NCBI GenBank assembly: GCA_014529385.2
Contig: CM043971.1
Coordinates: 95,085,840 to 95,149,839, forward strand
Direction of reading: 5' to 3'
Source: Adiantum capillus-veneris
Lineage: Eukaryota; Streptophyta; Polypodiopsida; Polypodiales; Pteridaceae
Length of the DNA stretch: 64,000 nucleotides
Part shown: piece after piece, positions 21,625 through 32,951 of the stretch
Layout: each line of letters opens with the position of its first letter
Position numbering within the stretch: position 1 is the first letter of the stretch
The notes under the pieces: generated by a model
Databases searched by the model: none
The model's input: only the letters and a program-made list of their open reading frames with translations
What the model was told of the DNA's origin: nothing
Translations under genes and position numbers: made by a program

Positions 21625-22143
21625 TGGACAGGCAATTTGAAATTTTTTTTGCACAATCTTTTTGAGCAAATTTTTTTATCCCCTTCTTGAAGGTTTTGCT
21701 GGGTTTGGTCCAGTTTTGAAGCTCTGACCATCACTTTTTGAACTTCTTAGAGTTATGATCTTCAACACCAAAATAAGGTTTTTGATAGTTTTTCCCTTGA
21801 TCCTTTTGGCCCCAAATGATGGTGTAATTTGTTTCCTAACCTACTCCTATAAACTGAAATGAATATGCAAACATAAATGAAGTTAACAATACAAATAACA
21901 GCAAAGTGTGTGGTGGAACAGCCTTTTCCAAGCATGTGAAAATAAAAGAACGAATACTATCTTGTACTTCACTCACAGCTTTCTTTGCTCTGAAGGAATA
22001 GCATTGGCTAGTCTCGGACTCCAGTCTCTACCAAGCACTAAACCTACGTCTAGCTGCTTCACTGTCTATGTATAAGCAAAATGGGTGTCAAAAGCTTTGA
22101 AGGGAGATTTTTGTTTTTGTACACTGAGTCACTCACCACCTAA
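21625..22143 (-). other. Rest of the element leader, no gene
   Basis: Non-coding T/A-rich leader between the last palindrome and the primer-binding site. No additional unit is clear. Confidence 0.5.
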
Positions 22144-22170
22144 GGATCGGTTTCCCCGGAAACGGCACCA
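22144..22170 (-). promoter_or_regulatory. Primer-binding site, tRNA-Asp-like
   Basis: On the minus strand the sequence just after the LTR end reads TGGTGCCGTTTCCGGGGAA, close to TGGCGCCGTTGCCGGGG, the complement of the plant tRNA-Asp 3' end used by Athila/Tat elements. One extra T separates it from the CA that ends the LTR (22172-22173). It fixes the element's orientation and the LTR border. Confidence 0.8.
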
Positions 22171-22171
22171 A

Positions 22172-22975
22172 TGCTAGCAGATCGCCACGATGGACGTTTG
22201 TAGCATAGCTCTTTTGTACTAACATAATGTCAATATGCAAGGAAGCGACTCGGGATGGGGCACGGAGACTTAATGAGAGTGTCAATCTCACCAAAGTGAA
22301 CTAAGAGGTCTACTTAAATTACTACAAAAGCAAATCAACCACTTCCTAGTCAGACAATTAGTATGCATCCAATCTCACCGCTCTAGGTCATCACGCCTTT
22401 TCGGCATCCAAATGAATTCGGAATGCAATGAAACTTAAGGAGAGGTATCAAAACACGTAAGGGCTCAATCCTACCAAGTTTTTTTACCATCTAGGAAGGT
22501 ACATAAATCACAATCCATCACAAAAATGTGCAGAAAACTGAAACAGAAGTACTCGGAAAGGTCCTCCTTAAGCATAGAAACACTTATCCATGGTCAAAAC
22601 ATCAAAAAACAACCATTTTAACCTTCAAATCAATGCATTTAGCTCACAAACAAAGCGTCACAAACCACAACAAAATTGAAACTGATTAGACTTAGACTGT
22701 AGAGCAAGAGACAAGCAATGAAGTGTGCTATTTGGAAGTGAATTCTGATTACCAATCCAAGAGAAAAGAGGATTACAATTTGTAGTAGTAAGAGGCTCCC
22801 ACAGTGCACGTTTTTTGAATCTTCAAGCTAATGATAATTCTCCTCTCCAAACTAAGGGTTTTGACCTTTAAAATTTAAGGGAGCTTTCCCACGGCCATTC
22901 GGCCTCTTACAAGGGTGTAGACTCAGAGAGGTAGAGAGGGTATTGCCTAGTTACATCATAATTACAAATCATCAT
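22172..22975 (-). repeat. 5' LTR of the minus-strand gag-only element
   Basis: The stretch right of the primer site, on the minus strand, must be the 5' LTR; its 3' end is at 22172. The 5' end is not certain; text changes to a + strand gag by 23011, and TGATTTGTAATTATG (near 22972) is a possible start. It contains a degraded copy of the leader palindrome (ACATAAATCACAATCCATCA, 22501-22520). No partner LTR is visible. Confidence 0.55.
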
Positions 22976-23010
22976 AGGCTGAATTACATGGCTTTCTTTG
23001 AAAAATTGAG

Positions 23011-24107
23011 TTGTGTTTACAGGGTTTGGTGTGCATACACCTGTATCCACCGTATCCACCAAACAAGGAGGATGTAAAGGACTGGATTGCTAATTTTGAG
23101 TGGCATATGCTTGGTATGCATATTGTGAATGATGAAGCAAAGATTCATGTTTTTCCTCTTGCACTCAAAGGAGAAGCTCATGAGTGGTTTGAAGGTTTAC
23201 AGGAAGACAAAAAGCAAACATGGGAGTAGGTGAAGCAGACAATTTTTGACAGGTTTGGAAAGAGGCTAACCACATCAGAAGCAACGACAAAATTGAGAGG
23301 TTTGCACCAAGATGTTCATGATAACTTTAAAGAGTTTTTGCAACAGTTCAAAGGACTTTGGGTGCAATTGGAGGTGGCATCCCAAGTACCTCCAGGGGAT
23401 TTCTTTAAAGTGCGTTAGTTAATGAATTGTCTCCATCCAAGTGTAAGGGAGAAGGTTGATCAAGAGGAGCCTGCTACATTTGAAAGAGCTATGGAAATTG
23501 CCAAGGCAAAGAGCAAGAAGATCAAGAGAAGTGGGAGCAAGACATGACACATGATGAGCCAGTTGTGGTGCAACCAATGGTCCCGTGGCAGTGGATGATA
23601 GAGTGGAGCAAGAGGTTCAAGGTCCGGATCCTATTACAGCCCGGGTTTTGCACGATCTTGCATGTCAGTTGCAAGAATTAAGAATTAACATAATGAATAG
23701 GAACCAAAGAGAAGAGCGGCCAGCTGGGAGAGGTAGGGGACAAAGGCTACAAGGAAGATGCTACAATTGTGATGAAGAGGGTCACTATGCCCCTGATTAT
23801 CCTGAACCACCAAGAGAGAGAGGAGGCATATACCCCTTATATTTGTCGAGGGACAATATAAGAAAATCATCAAGAGCGGACGCTAGAGGCATCACCACCA
23901 CAACAAAAACCACAACCGTTGCCTGGAAATGGAGAAGGAAGAGCTATCAACATCATTACCCTTGAGCATCAAGATGTGGATTTTTTGGCCAAGAAGAGAG
24001 CTAGGCATGATATGGAGAAAGAGACAGAAGAAGAGAGGGAAACAAGAGCAAGGAAAGGAAAAACTAAGGTAGAAGACAAAGTAGGAGGCCACCAAGAAGG
24101 AAAATAG
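23011..24107 (+). pseudogene. Tat gag with altered zinc knuckle
   Basis: Capsid text: VKDWIANFEWHMLGMHI, FPLALKGEAHEWFEGL, FDRFGKRLTTSEATTKLRGL and LVQLE-like helices, with a TAG at 23227-23229 and further breaks. The knuckle at about 23755 reads CYNCDEEGHYAPDYP: the fourth ligand of CCHC is Tyr instead of Cys. A charged tail follows (KKRARHDMEKETEEERETRAR, about 24000). The fragment starts inside gag, so the N-terminus is lost. Confidence 0.8.
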
Positions 24108-24337
24108 GTCCAAAGGACTACCCCCTTGGTCAAGGTGTTGAAGACTATGATATTGTCAAGACGACATACGAAATCAAAAGGCAAATATATCTTTTGGTCA
24201 GTTGGTGGTTTTAAATGCTAAATTGAGGAGGCAGTGGACCAAGTGTGTGAGTACATGGCTTCCTTCCAAAAAGGAAAAGCATCAAATCATGGTGTCTTCC
24301 TTGAGAGTTAGTCACCTGGTGGATATGGTGCCAATAG

Positions 24338-25045
24338 TTGAAGCTATGTTGGGAAAGAAGACGGAAGTGCAAGCATGTGGATGGTGGTGCCCAGGTGTGT
24401 GTCATGACCGAGGCTATCATGAAGGAAGCAGGAGTCAAGATTTCAATGAATGCTTCAATCCATATGAGTATGTCCAACCACAAAAAGGTGAGGTGTCTTG
24501 GGATAGCTGAAGATGTGAAGATAAAAGTCTTGGGGATTGAGTGCTTGATTGATTGCTATGTAATGCAAGCAGGTGAGAATGCTTATCTGATCATTTTAGG
24601 GAGGACATGGCTTATAACCCTTGGTGCTAAGCAGGATTGGGGCACGGGCTTGATCACCATCCCTGACCAAGAGAAAGGAAGGGCCATTGTCTACAACATG
24701 AAGACACACGAGAGACATACACAGCCCCTATTGGAGATGCAAGATACGGATTCGATAGAAACTACGTCATACGATAGTGATGCTTTGTCTACATCATCAG
24801 AAGAAATTATAGGGGAAGGCTTGATGAAATTGTGTCTTGATCTATTTGGGATAAGTGTCAAAAAGGAAGCATTGATGCATGAGGTGAACGTCAAGGAGGA
24901 GAAGAATAATACAAAAGCAATTGTAGAGCCTGCCAAAGTGAACACAAGGAGTATGCTAGGAGAGGACTTGACAGAGAAAGAAAAGAAGGAGTATGAAGAC
25001 ATGTTCACGGAGTTCCCAAAGCTATTCTCCAATGAATATACATAG
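24338..25045 (+). pseudogene. Tat aspartic protease region
   Basis: The active-site block is HVDGGAQVCVMTEAIM (about 24375), with DGG in place of DSG/DTG, a form seen in Tat/Athila proteases. It is followed by KIKVLGIECLIDCYVM and the second conserved block AYLIILGRTWLITLGAKQDW, then an acidic linker to RT. Similar text is at 57576-58253 on the other strand, where the catalytic block is missing. The frame of 235 codons is open, but its start is arbitrary within a polyprotein. Confidence 0.75.
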
Positions 25046-26780
25046 TTACAAGGAGCTTAAGGGGTCGAGCATAGAATAAATATAAAAGAAGGTGCCAAAC
25101 CAAAGGTTCAAAACCTTAGGAGGTTGGGGGTCATTCATGAGAGGGCACTTCATGAAGAGGTGACGAAGATTTTGGAAGCAGATTTCATATTTTCAGTGGA
25201 GAAGTCCGAATGGATCTCTCCAGTTGTTATTGTGCCCAAGAAGAATGGAAGATTTAGGATACGTATTGATTTCAAACCTTTAAATGCTGCCACAAAATGG
25301 AATCATTATCCACTACCCTTCCTGGATGAATCCTCAATCAGGTTGCAGGTCATGAATGTTACTCAATCATGGATGGATTTTTTGGCTACTTTTAGATCTT
25401 GATAGCGATTGAAGATCAATTGAATACAACCTTCATTACTCCTTTGGGGTTGTTTGGCCTACAAAAGAATGCCTTCTAGGATGGTTAATGCATATGCTAC
25501 CTTCCAAGGATGGATGAATAGAGTGTTTGGTCCCTACTTGGATAAGTTCATTCGAGTTTTCATGGATGACATTGGATGTTATAGCTCAAGGGTCACACAT
25601 TTGGAGAAGTTGAGGTTGAGTTTTGAAACTCTTCAACAAGAGGGTGGGCAACTCAACCCAAAGAAATGTAAGTTTGCTCATGCTAGAGTCCATTTTCTAA
25701 GACATGTGGTTTCCCAAAATGGAATAGAAGCCAACCCAGAGAAAGTTAAGGCTTTATTGCTTATGGATCCTCCCAGTAACACAAAGGATTTGGTGTCATT
25801 TGTGCATAAGATTAATACTTGTCACGTTTTCTTTGGATGCTATGTCAGTAAGTATATCCTCTCCAAATTGAGTCAAAGAGTTCAAGGGTTTGAGTGGAAT
25901 GAAGACATGCAACAGGCTTTTGATGGTATCAAGGAGGTATTATGTGCTTTACCAACAGTGAGTCCTCCCAACTTGCAATCAATTTTCTATGTATCTATTA
26001 GTGTGGGGTCAGTAGCTTTTGGGTCTATTCTTTTACAAAAGCAGGGAAGGAACTTCAAGCCAGTCTATTTTCAGAGCAAGATGAAGAATGCAAGCGATTT
26101 CTCCTACACAGAAATGGAGCAGTGGGTCTTTGCCTTGGTTCTTGCTTGTCGCAGGTTCAAAACCTATTTGTTGCTCCAAAAGTTCTATGTGCTCACCACA
26201 TCAAACCTTTTTCTGGATGTAGTACAATATTTGAAACCTAGCAAGCGCATCTTAAAGTGGAATTTGGAGCTTCAAGAGTATGAGTTTGAGTTTAAAGTGG
26301 ATCATTCTATTAAAGCTCACTTGGCGGACATAGTGGTACATAAGGGAGGGGAGCTTCCATCTTACCCAAGGGTTGACAAGGATGATCATGAAGAGGAAGT
26401 AGATATTACATATGTGTATGCAATGATGTTTGATGGTGCATACAAGAAAGGTCTTCAAAAGGAAAGTGGTGAGGTAGTCATTAAGAATCCAAAAGGTGAT
26501 GTAATATTTTCTAGATCTTACGATCTTGATGAAGCTAAAAGTAACAATGAGGCCAAGTATCTCACGCTTTTCCTTGGGTTGAAGTAGTGTGTTGAGTTTG
26601 GATTGAAGAGGGTCATTGCAAAAGGGGATGCGTTGCTAGTCATGAATCAGCTGCTTGGTTTGTGGAATGTTGAGAAAGAAAATTTGAAGAAGTGGTTTTA
26701 TGGCATCAAGAAGCTTTTGCATGAGTTTGAGAAGATACAGTTTAAGCATGTTCCTCGTGAGTAGAATAAAGAAGCTGATG
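25046..26780 (+). pseudogene. Tat RT, degenerate RNase H and archaeal-type RNase H
   Basis: RT begins HEEVTKILEADFIFSVEKSEW, then SPVVIVPKKNGRFRIRIDFKPLNAATK. The frame is lost near 25345-25450 (motif with YHQI damaged) and resumes with NAYATFQGWMNRVFGPYLDKF and the catalytic FMDD (FMDDIGCYSS, about 25560). The first RNase H (about 25985-26230) has lost its acidic residues, as is common in Tat. The second begins AMMFDGAYKKG (catalytic Asp kept, about 26425) and includes SNNEAKYLTLFLGLK, then a TAG at 26585-26587 and CVEFGLKRVIAKGDALLVMNQL. Another TAG follows at about 26762. Confidence 0.85.
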
Positions 26781-26782
26781 AG

Positions 26783-28169
26783 TTGGCTAGGGACAAGTTA
26801 GATGCCTTGGTAGCTCCTTTAAAGGTCAAGGAAGCCTTGTATGCAGGAAGGGAATCATTGCAAGATTTAGAATTATTTCTTGGTAAAGGGCAATGTCCAA
26901 AGGGCATGTCAAAGGTTTGGCATAAGAGAATAGTTGTGAAAGCAAGAAACTACACATTGGTAGGTGAGGATCATATGCTTTATGGAAAGGATAGCATTTT
27001 GAGAAAAGTGTTGTACAAAGAAGAGATAGGCTTGATTTCAGAGCACTGCCATGAAGAAACAGGCCATCAAGGCAAGGATCAAGTTGTCTTTTGTATTTTG
27101 AGAGCAGGTTATTGTTGGCCCTCTATGATGAGAGATGCTTATTTTTGGTGCAAGTCATGCCATAATACCAAGTGTTTGCAAATCAAAAGCTTTTGGCTGA
27201 GCCTCAAAAGGCTATAATGTATTTTGATGCATTTGCAAAATGGGGAGTGGATGTTGTAGGTCCAATGCCAAGGACCAACAATGGCAAAAGGTATATCCTT
27301 GTGGCTTTGGACTATTTGACAAAATGGGTGGTGGCAAGAGCGGTAATGTATGTAACAATGAGAAGAGTGGCCTCTTTTTTGTATGAACAGGTGTGTTGTG
27401 CAGGTTTGGAGCTCCTATGGTTATCATTTCTAATCATGAACCAGGGTTTAGGGGAAAACTTGTTGCTGCTCTCATGGAGGAATTGAAAATTTAGCATAAG
27501 CATTCTTCTCCTTACTACCCACAATGCAATGGGCTGATTGAAAACTGCAATGGTCAAATTGTGAAGATGCTATCAAAGTCTGCTAGAGAGCATCCTAAAG
27601 AGTGGGACTTGGACTTGGAAAAGTGTTTGTGGGCTTATAGAACTGCGTATAGAGTGTCGACACAATTTAAACCATATGAGCTTGTTTATGGAGAGGAAGA
27701 TCTTATGCCCATACAGGTGCAGTTGGATGCCTTGAAGTTGTTGTGCAAAATGCAAGGTGCGCGTAATGACAAGTTGTACGAGAGAATTCTTTCTCTAGAG
27801 TTGTTGCAAATGAATAGAGAGAAAGCTAGTGATTATTATCTTCAACAAGAAGAGACGAGGATGGAGAAAATGAATAAGAGGCTACCAGAGAAAGAGATCA
27901 AAGAGGGAGATCTGGTGATGAAGTATGATTCTCGCTTGGAGTTTACTTTTCAAAAGAAGTTGAGGGACAAATGGTTGGGTCCATACAGAGTGAAGCATGT
28001 ATTTCCTAATGGCACATATGAGTTGGAAAATTTGTCAGGGGAACATTTGCGCTATAGAATAAATGGTTATAGATTGAAGAAATATTTTGCAAGGGATGTG
28101 GTTCTAGATGCAAATAGTCTCTTGGTTTCAAGTTTTAAAAAGGATGCAGCGTGTATACATTGTAAATAG
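26783..28169 (+). pseudogene. Tat integrase
   Basis: Zinc finger: ISEHCHEETGHQGKDQ and CKSCHNTKC (about 27040-27180). The core has WGVDVVGPMPRTNNGKRYILVALDYLTKW. The middle catalytic block reads ISNHEPGFRGKLV where ISDRG is expected, so the second Asp is now Asn, in a shifted frame. The third block is YPQCNGLIENCNGQIVK (Glu present). The C-terminus, in one frame from 27561, has EGDLVMKYDSR and the GPY motif (KWLGPYRVKHVFPNGTYEL), ending RINGYRLKKYF. At least two frameshifts and one stop. Confidence 0.85.
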
Positions 28170-29244
28170 TCAGGTTCGCGTGCCAGCAGTCGGGCACATG
28201 TACATGCCTGGATAGGGTATTGGGGCCTTGGATATGGTTCTTGGTGGACTCTTTTGTCTCTATCAAATGTGTTTGATCTTTCTAGAATGTAAATAATGCA
28301 AGCAACAAGTGTGGGCACTATCACCCCACTCAAGAAGTTTGGGACATGCAGTAACTGTCTATTTACAGTGCCTGATTTGCGATGATGTGTGCACTGCCCT
28401 AGAAGTGGTCAAAAATGTAATGGGGATGTGGAAAAGTGCTTTGGGTATCAAGGATCAAGTGTACAAAATTTGGTGAATTTTGGAGTCCGTTTGGGGTTTT
28501 TTCCGTGAAAAATGCTCGTCGGGGGTCAAAAAAGGTCCAAAAATGGCCAAAAATGGTGTGAGAATGCTTCAAATTTCCACAAAACTCACGGTGCCATGAG
28601 TGTTCAAGCTGAGGGAGAATTTTTTATGCCAAGTCTTGGCACTTTCACCACAAGGTTCCTACAGGTGGTCTAGTGCAGTCTCGTCGCGTTCGCGTCTTGT
28701 TTTCGAGTGTGAGGAGGAGTGAATGAGAGCTTTCTCTCTTCAATTTTGCACTTGGGAGAGTCTATGGAAGTTCTGAGGTTTCCATGGATGTGTGTGTGTG
28801 AGGAATTGAGGGAAGAAGCTGCGGCTTTTTGTAAGACTATGTGACCCTGTATCGGTGCCATTAGGGTTGGCGCTACACCAAAGAGTCCAACAAAGTGGAG
28901 TTTGATGAAGGCTTTGCAATGGTTTGAGAGAGGCCTTTTGTGGCTGAGTTTTTGATGATTTTTCTTGTATATTTTGGTCACCATCAAGTGTGATTTCAAG
29001 TTTTGATCAACTCGACTCACCTTGTACTGCAGGTAAGCAAGGGCTTGTAGGTCGAGGTGTTTGGAGTTTGAATCAAGCTTGTGGGTAGAATTTTTAGGGA
29101 GCTCTTGAGTTGTGGTGAGTGAGGTGAGGAATTTCAGTGAATACCTTGTGTTGTGTTGAGGTGTATGGGTGTGTGAGTGTGTGCACGGTGTCTTTTGCTC
29201 CATCAACACGTCGGGGATTTTGCCTTGGCTTTGCCTAAACACCC
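28170..29244. other. Non-coding, possible LTR
   Basis: No gene. It lies just after a Tat integrase and just before a primer-site-like sequence, so it may be an LTR of about 0.9 kb, but I could not find a second copy in the window or clear TG...CA ends. The apparent 190-codon frame on the minus strand has His/Thr-biased composition and no known motif; I regard it as chance. Confidence 0.4.
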
Positions 29245-29275
29245 GGTGCTGGGCATCGAAGAGACGTGGTGCCTA
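29245..29275 (+). promoter_or_regulatory. Degenerate primer-binding-site-like sequence
   Basis: GGTGCTGGGCATCGAAGAGAC followed by CCTAAACTGG resembles the primer site and following bases at 36993-37030 (GGAATCGAAGAGACCTAAAC). It may mark the start of a vanished element. Confidence 0.35.
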
Positions 29276-29800
29276 AACTGGTATGGTTGGTATTGATACC
29301 CTACCACCTATTGGTACTTGGGATCCTTTTAGAGCTCGGGTTCATGGAGGGAGGTGAAGCGGCCTTAGCTTATGTGTGGCTCAAGTAGGTTGGAGGTGTT
29401 CTAGCTCGCTCTTGGCAAAGTGAAATTCTCTCTGTTTGTAGTAGAGCGGATGTGGATGGGTGGACCGGTCAATCCTTACACAAGGTCCGGTGCTCTGCTA
29501 GTTATTTTTTCATAAACTTTTTGATGCTATGGTATACGCAAATTTTGTCATTGCATTAATATATGGTTGTCTGTTTCATTTAGACGGGTCATTTAAAGAT
29601 TCTCTTTTGTCATTTTCTCATGTCTCTGTGCTATCTATTTCACCCTCCACTATATTCTCGCTCTCTCTCTCTTCCCGCAATGCGGTGTACACATATATTC
29701 ACCCTCCATAATGTTGTATTTTTTTCTTGAGTATGCTTTCATTCATAACACCCATTCAAGGGTAGCAGTAGTCGCTAGGTACCTCTGAAAGCAGTCTGGC
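29276..29800. other. No recognisable feature
   Basis: Unassigned sequence between the primer-site-like motif and the LINE ORF1 fragment. A small CT-rich patch lies near 29655-29680. Confidence 0.5.
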
Positions 29801-30487
29801 TCATGGCCTAAACTCCATGCTTGGTCGGGCGTTGAGAGCTCCTCCCCTAGGAAAATGCTTCAACAACTCTGATGTATATTGAAAGAGTTGGTTTGTGGTC
29901 AATTCTTCGGCAATCCAAAGAGTTTTTCCCTTGAGGAGGCAAGATTGGTGTAGTATCTTCATGCGTTCTTCTTTGTTCTTGAAGGTCAGGACACAATGTT
30001 CAAGTGGCGTACGTCTACGTGTGTCATTTATCCAAACAACGGTTTTTGACTTGATGTTGACAGGTTGAAGAATGTCATTAAGTTTGTTGATTGCTTCCTC
30101 AAGAGTGTACTCACTAGTGCACCATGGTGAGGGAAGTCCTCCAATCCTCACCTTCAGGCCTAGGGATTCTTGTAGTCGGTATTCTTGTAAAGTTGCTTGT
30201 ATCTTGGTGGCTATCTTCTTGTGTGTCACTTCATGGACTTCTTGTTGAACTACTTTGACGGTCTCAGTGAACGAGGCTTTAACTTCGTTAGCTTGGCTCT
30301 CTACTTCCTTCTCCTCTTCTGGCTTACACAAGCGTTGTTTGAGCTTCTCATTCTCTCCCATGAGATCTTGGATTTGAGCCTCGAGGGATGTAATCCGTGC
30401 TTCTTGGGGAGTGACGGGGTCTTTTCTTGGTGCTACAGCCACCGCAAGGAAGCTTTTGCACGAGATTGGAGTGCCAAAGGAAGACAT
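29801..30487 (-). CDS. LINE ORF1-like protein, fragment
   Basis: An open minus-strand frame of 228 codons. The first half is a predicted coiled coil with heptad-like text (ITSLEAQIQDLMGENEKLKQRL, SQANEVKASFTETVKVV). The second half resembles the RRM-like domain of L1 ORF1 proteins: LKVRIGGLPSPW, LEEAINKLNDILQPV, CVLTFKNKEERMKIL, LKGKTLWIAEELTTNQ. L1 ORF1 proteins bind element RNA as trimers. No ORF2 follows on the left, so this is a 3'-truncated or recombined copy. It is not a close relative of the ORF1 at 52825-53775; only the architecture is shared. The start at MSSFGTP is plausible but unproven. Confidence 0.6.
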   Translation of the reverse strand: MSSFGTPISCKSFLAVAVAPRKDPVTPQEARITSLEAQIQDLMGENEKLKQRLCKPEEEKEVESQANEVKASFTETVKVVQQEVHEVTHKKIATKIQATLQEYRLQESLGLKVRIGGLPSPWCTSEYTLEEAINKLNDILQPVNIKSKTVVWINDTRRRTPLEHCVLTFKNKEERMKILHQSCLLKGKTLWIAEELTTNQLFQYTSELLKHFPRGGALNARPSMEFRP

Positions 30488-30490
30488 TGA

Positions 30491-31042
30491 GGCTTCCTTT
30501 CACACCTTTACAGAGCTTAATGGGTTTGACATAACCTGCAGAGGCTTGTTAATGAGTTTCCAGTGCAAAGGGGTGAAAGACTACATGTTCAAGCCGTTAA
30601 ATCTTCAAAATATTGGGTAAAATAATAGGCTGCAAGGATTTAACTTGGAGAGGTCGGCAGCGCAAAGTCAATGAGGTCAAGGTCTGCACACGAAGTTTGC
30701 ATTGAGGTCGGGACATCAGCAGCGGGGAGTAAGTGAGTCGAAAAATGCACGTAGACCCACGATGCTAGGAGCACAGTATGCAATCGAGATCTAATGCCAC
30801 CCTACAGGGATGCCCTCGCCAAGGGGGCGACAGAAAAAGATGGAACCCTAGGTGCATAAAATGCTTCAAAAGGTCCCAAAGAGGATCACAAGGAGGGAGG
30901 GGAACATTGCAATGGCATAAGAGAGAAAGAGAGCATCTTAATTTTGTGAATTACTCACAATCAAGGAGGGAAGGGAGGGGGGGAGGGGGAGGCAATGCTT
31001 AAGAGCAAAAGAGGGAAATGGATTTTGTTAACTACTGAGCAT

Positions 31043-31106
<64 letters not shown>

Positions 31107-31199
31107 GAGGAAGAGGTTGGTAGATTTCATGGGGGGCAATGATAGCACCATGTGGGATTAGAAAGGAAGAAAGGGAGAGACACATTGGTGGTATTGAAC

Positions 31200-31261
<62 letters not shown>

Positions 31262-31503
31262 GAGGTTAATGTTTTACTTGGGCAGTGATAGGAATGAGAG
31301 AGGAAGAGAGGGAGAGACACGGAACAAGAGATCAAGAGGAAAATAGTTTGCATAAGTAATGTTGGTGACACACAACATGAGAGAGGGAGAGAGAATCTTT
31401 TTTTGAATCTACTCGCTTGATTTTTAAAAAGTGCTCGCAAAAAATGCATGTAGTGTTTTGGAAGTCTCCATCAGGTGCAAATGATGGGACCAAAAACCAA
31501 CAT
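30491..31503. other. Microsatellite-rich spacer
   Basis: No gene. It contains (TG)n at 31042-31067 joined to (GA)n at 31067-31101, and a second (GA)n at 31202-31259, in purine-rich surroundings similar to 48900-49330. Frames rich in Arg-Glu or Ser-Leu are microsatellite artefacts. Confidence 0.8.
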
Positions 31504-31930
31504 CCAAGATTGTAGCCACAAGGATGGTGATCGAAGGACTCGTAGATAGCATGATGATTGCAAGGATAGATATAGTGGGTATGTTGGAAATGATGAACGT
31601 AGAGATGGGAGCATGAGGGATTGAGATGATGAAAACCCTAGCTCTTTGAAAGGGCATCAACCACAAGAACTTGAGTTGTTTAATGTTTACCGAGGTAGGA
31701 TTTCATATGTCATGGATCATGGCCACTTTGTACAGGTTGGGGACTTTCATGATTGAAAGGAAGGGATTGTGCATGTGTCACAAATTGCCACATGTATGCT
31801 TGCTCATACAAAAGATGTTGTGAAAAGAGAGCAAGACGTATGGGTTAAGGTTGTATCCATGATTGGAATGAAATTAGCCTTTCCTTGAGATATGTGGACC
31901 GAAAGATAGGGCAATGTTCTCTACTACTCA
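31504..31930 (+). pseudogene. PRP22/DHX8-type DEAH helicase fragment (Arg/Asp-rich plus S1 domain)
   Basis: PRP22 (DHX8; DEAH5 in plants) releases spliced mRNA from the spliceosome. The + strand here reads an Arg/Asp-rich lead (HKDGDRRTRR, DDCKDRYSGY, NDERRDGSMRD), then ELELFNVYRGRISYVMDHGHFVQVGDF, a TGA, KEGIVHVSQIAT, HTKDVVKREQDVWVKVVSM and, after a one-base shift, LRYVDRKIGQ. This follows the family's S1 RNA-binding domain position by position (VYRGRVSRVMD, KEGLVHVSQIAT, AKDVVKRDQEV.VKV, MRDVD). At least three in-frame stops and a shift make it a pseudogene. Continuous text with no recognisable intron would fit a retrocopy, though it could equally be one exon. Weak likeness continues to about 32200. 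Confidence 0.75.
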
Positions 31931-32819
31931 AACGGAGATCTTTGTGTGAGGAATCTAATTCCTCTAGTATGAATAGCATTTTTTGACATTGGATGATGAT
32001 GCAAAATCTAAGGACAGTGATGATGATTCTCCTCCCCTAGAGGGTGATACGACATAAGATCCTCCTAATGATGTCAATGAACCCTTTTGTTTCTTTTCTT
32101 GGCTTGAAGATAATTGAAGATGCTTTGAAGTGTTGGGGTTGGATCTTTCTCTTCAAGAATGGTGACTAAGTGGCTATATGAAGGGGTAGTGCGCTTAAAA
32201 TGACAGTCACTTCCCCATTTTAGAGGGCTTCACAGTTGATGTAGGTAAGTTGGATGATGATTCTCTTAAACATGTTAACAAAGCTAACTATGTCCTCCCT
32301 CACACCCATGGTAAGTTTGTAAAGTTACTACTTAAGGCCAAATTTACACCTTTTAGTTTTAGCCCCACAATTTCTCTCGAGGACAACCCATGCTTCATGT
32401 GCAATTTTTCATTCATCAATGAAGTGAACGTAATTTTGATGAGTGAGGTGATGATGATGCTTAGTGCTAGCTCATATTTTTGTATGTGTACTATGACCCC
32501 TAGTTTGTGTGCCTTCTTGATTAGCCAATGGTGGTTTGACTACTACCCATAAGGTTTGTTGACTTTTGTGCTACATGTGGACACTCTCTTAATAAAGGTA
32601 AGCCCTCGCCCCCCCCCAAAAAAAATAAATTAAATTGATTTCTTGTGTAATCTTGGTTATACGGTGAGAAATAACTCTTGGGCATAAGGGATCTTTGACT
32701 CTTGGATGATTTACAAAGCAGGAACAGGTGTGCCGATGGGCCCAAAATGGATAAAAGTCATTTTGGAGAGAGATCAACATACATGTTTAATCGCTTTGAA
32801 AGATAAGGTGTGAGACTGA
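31931..32819. other. No clear gene; possible continuation of the helicase relic
   Basis: From 31931 to about 32200 there are faint pieces that could be decayed PRP22 linker text (for example LSLQEW followed by LSGYMKG). From 32210 to 32819 I see nothing I can name. Confidence 0.35.
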
Positions 32820-32857
32820 AGAAACTGCCATGTCTTGATCCTCCACCCACCAAAATC

Positions 32858-32867
32858 CCTTTATAGG
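32858..32867 (-). promoter_or_regulatory. TATA box of LTR unit A
   Basis: CCTATAAAGG on the minus strand, about 90 bases after the presumed LTR start, the usual place for an LTR promoter. The same box is at the same place in unit B. Confidence 0.55.
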
Positions 32868-32951
32868 CCTTGTCCCTAGGATCCCATCTCCATTGGCAGT
32901 CAGCCCTTGGCCCGGTCCTTGACCTCCCTTGGGTTTGCCCTTTCCATTACA

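Larger units (their letters stand above)
23011..28169 (+). mobile_element. Tat-lineage Ty3/gypsy element relic
   Basis: Gag, protease, RT, RNase H, a second archaeal-type RNase H, and integrase follow each other on the + strand. The second RNase H between the first and the integrase is the hallmark of the plant Tat lineage. The gag start is missing at the left, where the neighbouring minus-strand LTR begins. The element has many stops and shifts. No LTR of its own could be placed with confidence; a candidate is the stretch after 28300. Confidence 0.85.

Noticed and set aside
28670-29242. 190-codon minus-strand frame rich in His and Thr
   Set aside because: No homologue or motif that I recognise. 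It lies in a probable LTR, and composition alone can explain it.
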